From contig JAPLTG010000030.1 of the NCBI GenBank assembly GCA_026398255.1, forward strand, positions 1 to 50,660: a DNA stretch of 50,660 nucleotides, given 5' to 3'. The position numbers and the translations under genes were made by a program. The notes under the pieces were generated by a model that did not search any database, was not told the origin of the DNA, and saw nothing but the letters and a program-made list of their open reading frames with translations. This DNA comes from Verrucomicrobiota bacterium (GTDB lineage: Bacteria; Verrucomicrobiota; Verrucomicrobiia; Chthoniobacterales; Terrimicrobiaceae). This document shows positions 31,767 to 40,400 of the stretch, piece by piece (the stretch's first letter is position 1; every line of letters begins with the position of its first letter).

Positions 31767-33572
31767 TTAGCTGGTTCGGAGGACTTGGATGAAGGCCTCT
31801 TGGGGGATGTTCACACTGCCCACGGCCTTCATGCGCTTTTTGCCTTCCTTCTGTTTCTCGAGGAGTTTGCGTTTGCGGCTGATGTCGCCGCCGTAGCATT
31901 TCGCGGTCACATTTTTTCGGAGGGCGCTCACGCTCTCGCGGGCAATGATCTTGCCGCCGATGGCCGCCTGAATGGCGACTTGGTAAAGCTGTTGAGGAAT
32001 GACTTCCTTGAGCTTTGAGGCGAGGGCGCGGCCTCGAGATTCGGCTTTTTCGCGATGGACGATGCAGGAGAAAGCATCCACGGACTCGTTGTTCACGAGC
32101 ATCTCAAGCTTCACAAGTTTCGCGGGTTTGTAGCCGGCCTGCTCGTAGTCCATCGAGCCGTAGCCTCGGGTGATGGATTTTAATTTGTCCACGAAATCCA
32201 CGAGGATTTCGTTCAGAGGAACCTCGGTCCTGAGCATGACTCGCTTGGTATCGATCGACTCGGTGTGGGAAACCTCGCCGCGCTTTTCCATGATGAGCTG
32301 CATGACCGGCGAGATGTATTCGTTCGGGATCATGACGAAGCAGCGGACCATCGGCTCGCGGATTTCCTCAATCACACTGGGGTCGGGAAGTTGGTCCGGA
32401 TTGTCGATGCGGAGGACTTCCCCGTTCGTGCGCTCCACCTCGTAGATAACCGAGGGGTAGGTGGCGATGATGTCCATGTCGAACTCGCGGCGAAGGCGCT
32501 CGAGGATGATCTCCATGTGGAGCAGGCCGAGGAATCCACAACGGAAGCCGAAGCCGAGGGCGATGCTGGACTCGGCCATGAATTGGAACGCGGCATCGTT
32601 GAGTTGAAGTTTGGCGATGGCGGCCTTGAGGCGCTCGAAGTCGGCGGTGTTGATCGGGTAGATGCCGCTGAAGACCATCGGTTGAACGAGCTGAAAGCCG
32701 GGGAGCGGCTTTTCGGCGGGTTGGCGCGCGCTGGTGAGTGTGTCGCCGACCTTCACCTCGGCAGAGGTTTTGATGTTCGCAATGACATAGCCGATGTCTC
32801 CGGCGACGAGTTTTTCGCGGGCAAAAAATTTGGGCTGCTGGGGCTTGAAGACGCCGACCTCCTTGACCTCGTAGTTGGCGTTGGTGGACATGAGCTTCAC
32901 GGGGTCGCCTGCTTTGATGGAACCCTCAAAGACACGAGTGTAAATCACCACGCCTCGGTAAGCATCGAAGTGTGAGTCGAAGGTGAGCGCCTGCAGGCGA
33001 TTTTCTGTTTTTCCGGAGGGGTGGGGGATGCGCGCAACGACGGCTTCTAGGATTTCCTCAATGCCGATGCCCGCCTTGGCACTGGCAAGAATCGCTTCAT
33101 CGGCCGGGATGGCGAGAATGTCCTCGAGTTGCTTCTTCGCCATTTCGACATCGGCGTTTGGCAGGTCGATTTTGTTGATGACCGGAATGAGTTTGAGGCC
33201 CTGCTTCTCCGCGAGATGGACATTGGCGACAGTCTGGGCCTCCACGCCTTGGGCGGCATCGATGATCAACAGCGCCCCTTCGCAGGCTGCGAGCGAGCGG
33301 GACACCTCGTAGGAAAAGTCCACATGGCCCGGGGTGTCCGAGAGGTTGAGTTTATAGTTAGTCCCGTTTTTGGCCGTGTATTCCATCGCGATCGGGTGGG
33401 CTTTGATCGTGATGCCGCGCTCGCGTTCGAGGTCCATGGCGTCGAGGAGTTGTTCCTGAGACTCTCGTTTTTGGATAGTTCCCGTGGCCTCCAGCAAACG
33501 GTCGGAAAGGGTCGTCTTGCCGTGATCAATGTGGGCGATGATGCAGAAATTGCGCGTGTTCTCGATGGCCAT
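31767..33572 (-). CDS. lepA: Elongation factor 4 (LepA)
   Basis: The 601-residue translational GTPase acts on stalled or initiating ribosomes. It has AHIDHGKT (13-20), RERGITIKA, DTPGHVDF, NKIDLP and the LepA-specific C-terminal domain ending near KKRMKAVGSVNIPQEAF. The length is normal. It is divergent from the small membrane gene at 33665. Confidence 0.98.
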   Translation of the reverse strand: MAIENTRNFCIIAHIDHGKTTLSDRLLEATGTIQKRESQEQLLDAMDLERERGITIKAHPIAMEYTAKNGTNYKLNLSDTPGHVDFSYEVSRSLAACEGALLIIDAAQGVEAQTVANVHLAEKQGLKLIPVINKIDLPNADVEMAKKQLEDILAIPADEAILASAKAGIGIEEILEAVVARIPHPSGKTENRLQALTFDSHFDAYRGVVIYTRVFEGSIKAGDPVKLMSTNANYEVKEVGVFKPQQPKFFAREKLVAGDIGYVIANIKTSAEVKVGDTLTSARQPAEKPLPGFQLVQPMVFSGIYPINTADFERLKAAIAKLQLNDAAFQFMAESSIALGFGFRCGFLGLLHMEIILERLRREFDMDIIATYPSVIYEVERTNGEVLRIDNPDQLPDPSVIEEIREPMVRCFVMIPNEYISPVMQLIMEKRGEVSHTESIDTKRVMLRTEVPLNEILVDFVDKLKSITRGYGSMDYEQAGYKPAKLVKLEMLVNNESVDAFSCIVHREKAESRGRALASKLKEVIPQQLYQVAIQAAIGGKIIARESVSALRKNVTAKCYGGDISRKRKLLEKQKEGKKRMKAVGSVNIPQEAFIQVLRTS

Positions 33573-33664
33573 GAAAAGTCGGGAAATATCCGCGAGCCGT
33601 CGAGAAGGGTCAATCTCCGCGTTCGGAGCGAGGATTTGCGCTGACGGCGGACGGCGTGGTTTCT

Positions 33665-34192
33665 ATGCTTTCAGCCGATCCAATGAGCGAAAAACCGAAT
33701 CCTGATTTCGAAGAAACACCCCAGCCGCCTTTTCGCTGGAATGGCAAGGTGCTTCAGATGGTGAGCCTCGTGATGGTGGCTCTGGCCTTGCCGATGACGA
33801 TTGCCATTTATGGCATTCGCGACATTCGAAAAGCCTCCGAACCGATTCCCGATGCGGTGGGGTTGCGGTCGATTTTGGAAAATGTCGTGGATGAGCAATG
33901 GCAGGCTCCGATTCTGGAAGGCGCGGCCCGGATTTCCGTGCGGGAGGTTCCCGATGGTGAGGCGTGTTTGAAGGCCGGCGAGACGATCCAAAACCTCGTG
34001 CGAAATTGTGGAGGAGTGGTTCTGACTCCCGAGAAAATCGAATCAGGCGGCACGCGGTGGTTGGTTCAAATTCCCGGAGATCGGGTGGCTTCCTTTGAGA
34101 CGGAGCTGGCAGAGGCGGGTTTTTCCTCCCCCAAGGGTGGTCGTGTTGGCGAGTCGGTTTTTTTCTCCATTGAAATCCCGATTTCCCGTTGA
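33665..34192 (+). CDS. Single-pass membrane protein of unknown function
   Basis: The product (175 residues from ATG 33665; alternatives are GTG 33656 and ATG 33683) has a short acidic-proline N-terminus and one membrane span (about 31-52: LQMVSLVMVALALPMTIAIYG). A C-terminal domain of about 115 residues follows with a repeated ferredoxin-like pattern (RWLVQIPGDRVASFETELAE). That domain would be outside the cytoplasm. No family is recognised. Confidence 0.6.
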   Translation: MLSADPMSEKPNPDFEETPQPPFRWNGKVLQMVSLVMVALALPMTIAIYGIRDIRKASEPIPDAVGLRSILENVVDEQWQAPILEGAARISVREVPDGEACLKAGETIQNLVRNCGGVVLTPEKIESGGTRWLVQIPGDRVASFETELAEAGFSSPKGGRVGESVFFSIEIPISR

Positions 34193-34223
34193 GGATTTTT
34201 CAATAACCAAGTCACCGCTTGCA

Positions 34224-35093
34224 ATGGGGGCAAACCCGCCTTTATTGGACACCAATATGGTAGCCAACGAGCAAGCCTTGGCAAAATTGCTGAGCGATGA
34301 TGACCCGACAACCGTCCTGCTCGTGAAAGAACAACTCGCCGCGATGGCTGTGGACAATCCGAGACTCGTCGAGGATTTGGCAAACGGTGAGTGTCCGGCC
34401 ACCCAGCGCCACGCCAGAGAAATTCTCCACGAACTTCAAGCCCGCGACGCCAGTGACGACTTTTTGCTTTTATGTCATCTCGGAGGGGACCGCTTCGATA
34501 TTGAACAAGCCGCCTGGCTCCTCTCCCGCGCCCTTTTGCCGGAGGTGCCGACCGCGCCGTCCGAGGAATTGGTCAACGAGTGCGGGATCGAGTTTCTCTC
34601 ACGCATCCACGGAGCCGTGACGAATGAAGACCGGGTTCGCTTGCTCGGCGAACTCCTCTCCAGCGAACTCCAATTCACCGGCAATGCCGACTGTTACTAC
34701 TGCGAAGAAAATTCCCTCCTCCCCCGGTTGATTTCCACCCGGAGGGGAATCCCCATCAGCCTGTCGCTTCTCTACATGATGATCGGTGCGCGGGCGGGGA
34801 TGAAAATCGATGGCATCAACCTCCCTGGCCACTTCATCGCGCGGCACGGGGATCTTTTTTTCGATCCCTTCCACGGCGGGCGAATTCTTGAGAGGGAGGA
34901 TTTGCGCAGCATTCTTTCCCGGCAGGGAATCGAGTTAAAGGATAGCCATCTGCAGCCTGCCTCTCCGCGCCAATTTCTCATGCGCATCCTCGCCAATCTT
35001 CTTTATGTTTACGATCTGGACGGGGACACCGAGCGTCACGGCATGGTGAGAAGTTGGATGGATGCCTTGGCTTGCGGGCTCGTGGTGAAATGA
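34224..35093 (+). CDS. SirB1/transglutaminase-like protein
   Basis: The 289-residue protein (from ATG 34224; ATG 34257 is an alternative) has an N-terminal helical region, then the SirB1 hallmark GIPISLSLLYMMIGARAGMK, followed by GINLPGHFIAR and FDPFHGGRIL. In this fold a Cys-His-Asp triad is often degenerate; here NADCYYCEENSLL offers cysteines and GHF the histidine. Function of the family in most bacteria is unknown. It overlaps cinA by ATGA. Confidence 0.82.
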   Translation: MGANPPLLDTNMVANEQALAKLLSDDDPTTVLLVKEQLAAMAVDNPRLVEDLANGECPATQRHAREILHELQARDASDDFLLLCHLGGDRFDIEQAAWLLSRALLPEVPTAPSEELVNECGIEFLSRIHGAVTNEDRVRLLGELLSSELQFTGNADCYYCEENSLLPRLISTRRGIPISLSLLYMMIGARAGMKIDGINLPGHFIARHGDLFFDPFHGGRILEREDLRSILSRQGIELKDSHLQPASPRQFLMRILANLLYVYDLDGDTERHGMVRSWMDALACGLVVK

Positions 35094-36328
35094 CCGTCGA
35101 GGTTCTGAACATCGGCACGGAACTGCTTCTTGGTAGTGTTCAAAACACCCACGCGGCTTGGATCGCGCGCCAAATTTTTCCACTCGGTCTTCGCTTGGCG
35201 CGCCAAACGACGGTTCCCGACGGGCCGGCCATTCGCGATGGAGTGTTGGAAGCCTGTGGCCGCGCGGAGGTGCTTTTCGTTACAGGCGGTCTGGGGCCCA
35301 CGACGGATGACATCACTCGCGAGGTGATTGCGGAACTTCTCGGTAGAAAACTTCAGCCTGACCCCGCGATCCGCGCTCACATTGAGTCCCGACTTGCCGC
35401 GCGCGGGTATCAACTCGTCGAGCGCATGCTCCGCCAAACTATGGTTCCCGAGGGCGCCGAGGTTTTGCCGAACCCGAATGGCACCGCGCCGGGACTTTAC
35501 ATTCCCTCCGTTTCGCAACCCTCCTGGGCGACGCCGCATTTTTTCCTGATGCCCGGCCCGCCGCGCGAGTTGCAACCGATGTTTTCCGACTTCGTGCTTC
35601 CTCGATTGAGCACACTTGCTGCTGGGATCGAGGCCAAGGAATGCCGGATTTATCGAGTGGTCGGCCTTGGCGAAAGTGCGGTCGAAAAACTCATCGGTCT
35701 CGAACTTACTGAAAATCCTGCTCTGGAGGTCGGGTATTGCGCACGGCCGAATGAGGTCGATTTCCGGCTGATTGGCGCGAGGGAGACTCTCGATGCCGTC
35801 GAGCCGCGTGTGATCCAAATCCTCGGATCGAATCTTGTTTCTGCCCAAGGCGAGGGGATCGAGGAATGGATCGTGGGCGAACTGAAGCGGCGTGGCCTCA
35901 CGCTCACCACCGCGGAATCCTGCACGGGCGGTCTTTTGGCGGATCGCGTGACGGATGTTCCGGGAGCGTCGGAGGTTTTCCACGAGGGATTCGTCACTTA
36001 CTCGAACAAGGCCAAGAGCGAACTCCTCGGCGTTTCGGCGGATTTGATCGAGCGCCATGGTGCCGTCAGCGCGGAAGTCGCTATGGCCATGGCCGAAGGG
36101 GCGAAACATGGAGCCCAAGCCAATTTCGCTCTCTCCCTCACCGGCATCGCTGGCCCCGGCGGGGGAAGCGCGGAGAAACCTGTGGGGCTTGTCCACATCG
36201 CCCTAGCCCGCCCAGCCGCTGAAACGCTCCTGCTCGAACGCTGCTATCCCGCAGACCGGGCGACTTTCAAGCAACTCGCCACCCAAGCCGCCTTGGACCT
36301 CCTCCGCCGCGAATTGCTCGGATTTTGA
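35090..36328 (+). CDS. cinA: CinA: MoCF-like domain fused to nicotinamide-nucleotide amidase
   Basis: The 412-residue product begins MTVEVLNIGTELLLGSVQNT with the molybdopterin-binding-like fold of CinA (FVTGGLGPTTDDITREVIAE, ADP-ribose pyrophosphatase in characterised members). The C-terminal PncC-type domain has AESCTGGLLADRVTDVPGAS and the SLTGIAGPGGG motif; it deamidates NMN for NAD recycling. Start at ATG 35090, overlapping the SirB1-like stop. It is the last gene before the accessory region. Confidence 0.94.
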   Translation: MTVEVLNIGTELLLGSVQNTHAAWIARQIFPLGLRLARQTTVPDGPAIRDGVLEACGRAEVLFVTGGLGPTTDDITREVIAELLGRKLQPDPAIRAHIESRLAARGYQLVERMLRQTMVPEGAEVLPNPNGTAPGLYIPSVSQPSWATPHFFLMPGPPRELQPMFSDFVLPRLSTLAAGIEAKECRIYRVVGLGESAVEKLIGLELTENPALEVGYCARPNEVDFRLIGARETLDAVEPRVIQILGSNLVSAQGEGIEEWIVGELKRRGLTLTTAESCTGGLLADRVTDVPGASEVFHEGFVTYSNKAKSELLGVSADLIERHGAVSAEVAMAMAEGAKHGAQANFALSLTGIAGPGGGSAEKPVGLVHIALARPAAETLLLERCYPADRATFKQLATQAALDLLRRELLGF

Positions 36329-36339
36329 CTGATAAGCTC

Positions 36340-36554
36340 TCACAAAGGCGCTGAGCCACGAAGGAAGAAGGCACCAAATCGAAAACTTGGAGAGCTGACC
36401 TCCGTGTCGGCCCAAACTTCAGGCGCGAAGCGCCGTTCCACAAAAAGGCAGCCTCACACGAAGCCGCAAAGGCACGAAGGGCAGATGGCCCCCAATCGAA
36501 AACCCAAGGTAGGGGCGGCTCGCCGAGCGGACCCAAGATTCAGGCGCGCAGCGC
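36340..36554 (+). repeat. Two degenerate copies of an intergenic repeat after cinA
   Basis: Two copies (about 36340-36434 and 36452-36554) share CACGAAGG, CCAAATCGAAAAC or CCCAATCGAAAAC, and a palindromic end GGCGCGAAGCGCCGTTCC / GGCGCGCAGCGCCGTTCC. Reverse-complement copies of that end occur at 41010-41041 and 41337-41371. The region does not code. Confidence 0.75.
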
Positions 36555-36574
36555 CGTTCCTCTTCCGCCAAAAG

Positions 36575-36677
36575 CTCCCGCAGAGCCGCCGAGGCGCTGA
36601 GAAAAGAGAAAAAGGGGCATGACCGTCTCGGCCGTGAAAGACACTCGCCCGCGAATGTAGCGAATCCGCACAAATCC
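36575..36677 (+). repeat. Left inverted arm flanking the TA/helicase genes
   Basis: Bases 36575-36604 match the reverse complement of 41094-41123 at 27 of 30 positions. Bases 36637-36677 match that of 41059-41096 less well. About 30 extra bases lie between the blocks on this side. Together the arms enclose the PIN, Phd and helicase genes. The stretch from cinA to the PIN gene holds nothing else I can recognise. Confidence 0.7.
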
Positions 36678-36679
36678 GA

Positions 36680-37120
36680 TCAGCCGAGACCTTCTTTTTC
36701 GAGAATCGGGAGCACCACCGAGTCGAAGTCGCCCAGTTTGACGATACGAATACCCCGCCAGGGATCGAGCACCAGCAGATCCGGATCTCCGGTCACAATC
36801 ACAGACGCCCTGCTCGCTAAGGCCAACTCCAGAAACTTGTCGTCATCCGGGTCACGGCAGTCGCGCACGACCTCATGGAGCGCCGCATCAGGAAAGAAGA
36901 CGGCGGCGTTTTCCCATGCTTCCAGCAAACCCAGGCGAGCCGCCTTGGACGCATACCGGTCCAGCTTGGAGCGCAGGAGCACATCGCTGAGTTCCTCAAA
37001 AGTTGCCTTGGAAAAAATAAGCGGGTGCTGGCGTTCAAGCACTGCCCGGACACAACGATCGGCGCGACTGCCCTGGATCAAGGCTGCGCTGACGAGGACA
37101 TTGGTATCGAAAATGACCAC
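36680..37120 (-). CDS. PIN-domain toxin (COG1569-like)
   Basis: The 146-residue PIN protein has the acidic centre Asp5 (FDTNVLVSA), Glu43 (FEELSDV), Asp94 (RDPDDDKFLELA) and Asp112 (TGDPDLL). The RDPDDDKFLELALAS block is typical of the putative-toxin PIN subfamily distinct from VapC at 13338. It would be an RNase inhibited by the Phd-type protein encoded three bases upstream. Confidence 0.92.
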   Translation of the reverse strand: MVIFDTNVLVSAALIQGSRADRCVRAVLERQHPLIFSKATFEELSDVLLRSKLDRYASKAARLGLLEAWENAAVFFPDAALHEVVRDCRDPDDDKFLELALASRASVIVTGDPDLLVLDPWRGIRIVKLGDFDSVVLPILEKEGLG

Positions 37121-37123
37121 CCG

Positions 37124-37381
37124 TCAGCTGGGATTCTCTTCGGAAAGCACTTTCTCCAACGCCTCTTCGGTCAAGCCCGCCCTCCCAGCCTCGGCTTGGA
37201 GTTCATCCATCGCCCCGGTGATCTTGCGGTTTTGCCCGGAAACCAAACTCCGGTAGAGCGCCATGGGAAGAAAGACGCCAAGATCGCGTTGATGCCGTTT
37301 GATGACCACAGGCTCTTGGATCGCATAATCAAGGAATTGCCCGAAATTCTGACGGGCTTCGGAGGCAGTCATGGCTCTCAT
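37124..37381 (-). CDS. Phd/YefM-type antitoxin
   Basis: The 85-residue product has the Phd/YefM N-terminal DNA-binding fold (MTASEARQNFGQFLDYAIQE, then PVVIKRHQRDLGVFLP) and an acidic toxin-binding tail ending EEALEKVLSEENPS. Two starts are possible: ATG 37381, eight bases past a -10 box, and ATG 37372, which begins the usual Phd sequence. It should repress the operon by binding the palindrome at 37396-37417. Confidence 0.92.
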   Translation of the reverse strand: MRAMTASEARQNFGQFLDYAIQEPVVIKRHQRDLGVFLPMALYRSLVSGQNRKITGAMDELQAEAGRAGLTEEALEKVLSEENPS

Positions 37382-37389
37382 GGAGAGTA

Positions 37390-37418
37390 AAAATATGACA
37401 ATTTGTGCAATTTGTCAA
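37390..37418 (-). promoter_or_regulatory. Phd/PIN promoter overlapped by a palindromic operator
   Basis: On the minus strand a perfect -35 TTGACA (37418-37413), a 17-base spacer and TATTTT (37395-37390) form a strong sigma-70-type promoter. The spacer and -35 lie in a 22-base palindrome (37396-37417, 18 of 22 positions symmetric, TGACAA...TTGTCA), which also contains the direct repeat CAATTTGTGCAATTTGT. A protein bound here would block the promoter. The ATG follows the -10 by eight bases. Confidence 0.65.
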
Positions 37419-37436
37419 AAATGCTTTTTTAGAGGC

Positions 37437-40400
37437 TTATTTTTTTCCAAGCCAGTCATTGAAGCTAATCCAGCCATTGTTTTTAAATGGGCTGCATGGA
37501 TTTGCAGGTATGTCAGCAGGTAGTTTCCCTTTTTCTAGTAGTTTCCCTTTGCAAAACAAGCGCCATTCATTAGCAGACTTTAATTTCAAAGCATGTGCGA
37601 ATTTTCGAGCTTCAGTAAAGGAGCGATATTTTCGGCGACTAGGTGATATAGATCCTGTGCCAAGCCAATCACCGTAACCTTTCCACCCTTGACTTTTATA
37701 CGGTCTTTCAGGCCCAACAGGGATATCATTAGGAAGTTCTCCTTTTTCCGGCATTTCACCCCTACAGAATCGACGCCATTCGTTTACTGACTTTAGATTT
37801 AGCAAGTGAACATAAGAACGCGCATCTTTAAAAAACCGATATTTTCTCTTGGATGCAGCTATGATTCCAGTTCCAAGCCAATCACCCATGCCTTTCCATC
37901 CTGTATCTTTGTAACATCTTTCTGGAGCGGTTGGTATGTCGAAAGGAATTGTGCCTTTACTCTGCATTCTGCCTGAGTAGAAATCTATCCATTCTTTTGT
38001 TGATTTGAGATTTAGTGATCGAACAAAATTGCGAGCGTCTTCGAATGGACGAAAAAATCGCTCGGAATTTGAGACCCTTCCATTTCCAAGCCAATCACCA
38101 CTACCGCACCACCCTTGGTTTTTATATGTTCTGCTTGGATTAACAGGTATATCGGGCGGTAATGAGCCTTTCTCTGGTAGTTGGCCTTTACAGAACTTAA
38201 ACCATTCCTCTAAAGTCTTTATATTTAACTCGTGAACGAATGCACGAGCTTCAGAAAAAGGTCTAAATCCTCTACGAAAATTAGCAACATTCCCAGTCCC
38301 AAGCCAATCACCGTAGCCATTCCAGCCATGTTTTTTGTAAGTTATTTCAGGAAAATTAGGTATATCTAGAGGCGGCGTGCCTTTTGCGGGATTTTTCCCT
38401 CTGCAAAATTGATTCCATTCTGCTACCGAATTTAAATTTAAAGATCGAACAAAATTACGAGCTTCTTCAAATGGACGGTAACGCCGTTTTGAATTGGCAA
38501 CTCTCCCGGTTCCAAGCCAATCACCAACTCCTCGCCATCCTTGATTCCTATAAATTTTAGCGGGGTTAATAGGTATATCAGAAGGCAAAATGCCTTTTGC
38601 AGCGAGGTTCCCTCTGCAAAACTGAATCCATTCATTTCCTGTTTTAAGATTAATCGAATGCACGAACTTGCGGGCCTCAATAAATGAACGAAAAGCCCGC
38701 CTCGCATTCGCAACTCTCACGGTTCCAAGCCAATCACCTAAGCTAACCCATCCATTGTATTTATAGGTTCTTTCAGGTGTAACAGGTATATCCGCTGGTA
38801 ATGTGCCTTTTTGAGTGAGCTCACCCTTTGTGAATCTCAACCATTCAGTGTTTGATTTGAGATTTAACGATCGCACGAACGCCCGCGCCTCCTCAAACGG
38901 TCTCCAAGACAGATTCGCCAGTCGATCCCAGCATTTGAGGTCAATCTCACGGGCGAAGTCTTCGAGGTTGATTCGCTTGGCGAGTTTTTCGTCGATGTCG
39001 AAGACGACGCTGCCGCCGCCGTGGCGTTGTTTTCCCTGCGAGACGCTGCGGAAGTATTCGATGATCCGTTCGTCGTTGGCGGCCAGGGCGCGGAGGGTGG
39101 TGAGGATTTCCTTGAATTCCCCTGAGGCGAAGATGTCCTCCGGTTTGGCCTCGGCATCGTGGAGGATTGGGACGATGACATAGCCCATCTTTTTGCCTTT
39201 GGCGGGTCGCAGGGCTCGGCCGACGGCTTGCACGATATCCACGGCGCTGCGGCGCGGGTCGGCGAACATCACACAATCGATGCCCGGCACATCGACGCCT
39301 TCGGTGAGGCAGCGGGCGTTGGTGATCAGGGCACGCTCAGTGGAGGCAAATTCACTGACGATGCGGGCGCGCGGGCCGGTGGGAGTTTTTCCCGAGACAT
39401 GGAACGACTCGACCGGCGCGTGGCTTTCGAAGGAGCGGTTGTAGGCGTCGTTGTGGTCTTTGAAAATCTCTGCGCGCTGGATGCTGCTGTGGAAGGAAAC
39501 AGCATGGCGGATCGGGTATTTCCGCATCGCTTTGCGCAAGGCCACGAGCGAGGCGAGCATTTCGGCTTCGACTTCTTTGTCCCAGCGTCCTTTGTCCGGG
39601 CGCAGGAAGACATTTTTACGGACCATGTCGGTGATCTCGTCGCGGGAGACGAGGATCGTGACGATGCGGTAGTCGCTGAGAATCGGCGGCGTGGCCTCGA
39701 GCGCGCGCTTGAAGCTGAGGAGGTGGAAGGTGTCGCCGTAGATGGCGGCGTTGTCCATGCTCAGGATTTTGTCGCCCTTTCCCCGATAGCGGCGCTCGGT
39801 GGCGGTCATGAAAATGCGGCGACGGACGGGGAGGTTTTCGTCGTGGAGCAGGTGGGAGAAAAGTTTGTCGCCGTCGCCCACGGTCTTGTGCGCCTCGTCC
39901 ATGATGCCGAGGTCGAACGAGAACTTCGCCGCGCGGGCGGCCTTACCCAAAGCCTCGCCGCTCTGGTAGGTGGTGAAGACGACGGTGAGGCCGGGCTTTT
40001 TCCGCCGGAGCCATGCGGCGATCTCCTGAGGGTCGGTGAGGCACGGAGCACCGAGGTCTTGGCGTAACACGGCGGTATCGTCCTGCTCCACGCGCCCGGC
40101 GGATTCGTCGCTGCACACGCAAATCCACTCCACCTTGTCGCCATGGGCGAGCGATTCGCGGAGCCAGACTTTCAGCGTCTGCCGGATGAGCGAAAGGCTC
40201 GGAACGGCTACGAGGATTTTCTTCGCGCCGAGGTCACGGGCGATCCAGTAGGCCGTGAGGCTTTTGCCCGAGCCGCAGGGGCTGATGAGTTTCCCACGTT
40301 TTTGCTTCTTCGCGACGAAATGCTCCCGCGCATCGGCGATGGCGGATTTCTGGTGGGGCCGAGGTTTTAGTGGAACGAGCTTGGCGGGCTTGCGGCCGAG

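Noticed and set aside
30478-31770. A 430-codon plus-strand frame opposite trpD and lepB
   Set aside because: It mirrors two conserved genes and has no independent support.
35036-36196. A 386-codon minus-strand frame opposite cinA
   Set aside because: It is an antisense shadow of a complete CinA.
37440-38909. Regular 213-base repeats considered as a CRISPR-like or noncoding array
   Set aside because: The units are much longer than CRISPR repeats, lack spacers and keep one reading frame with conserved W, DIP and DWLG positions, so they are protein repeats.
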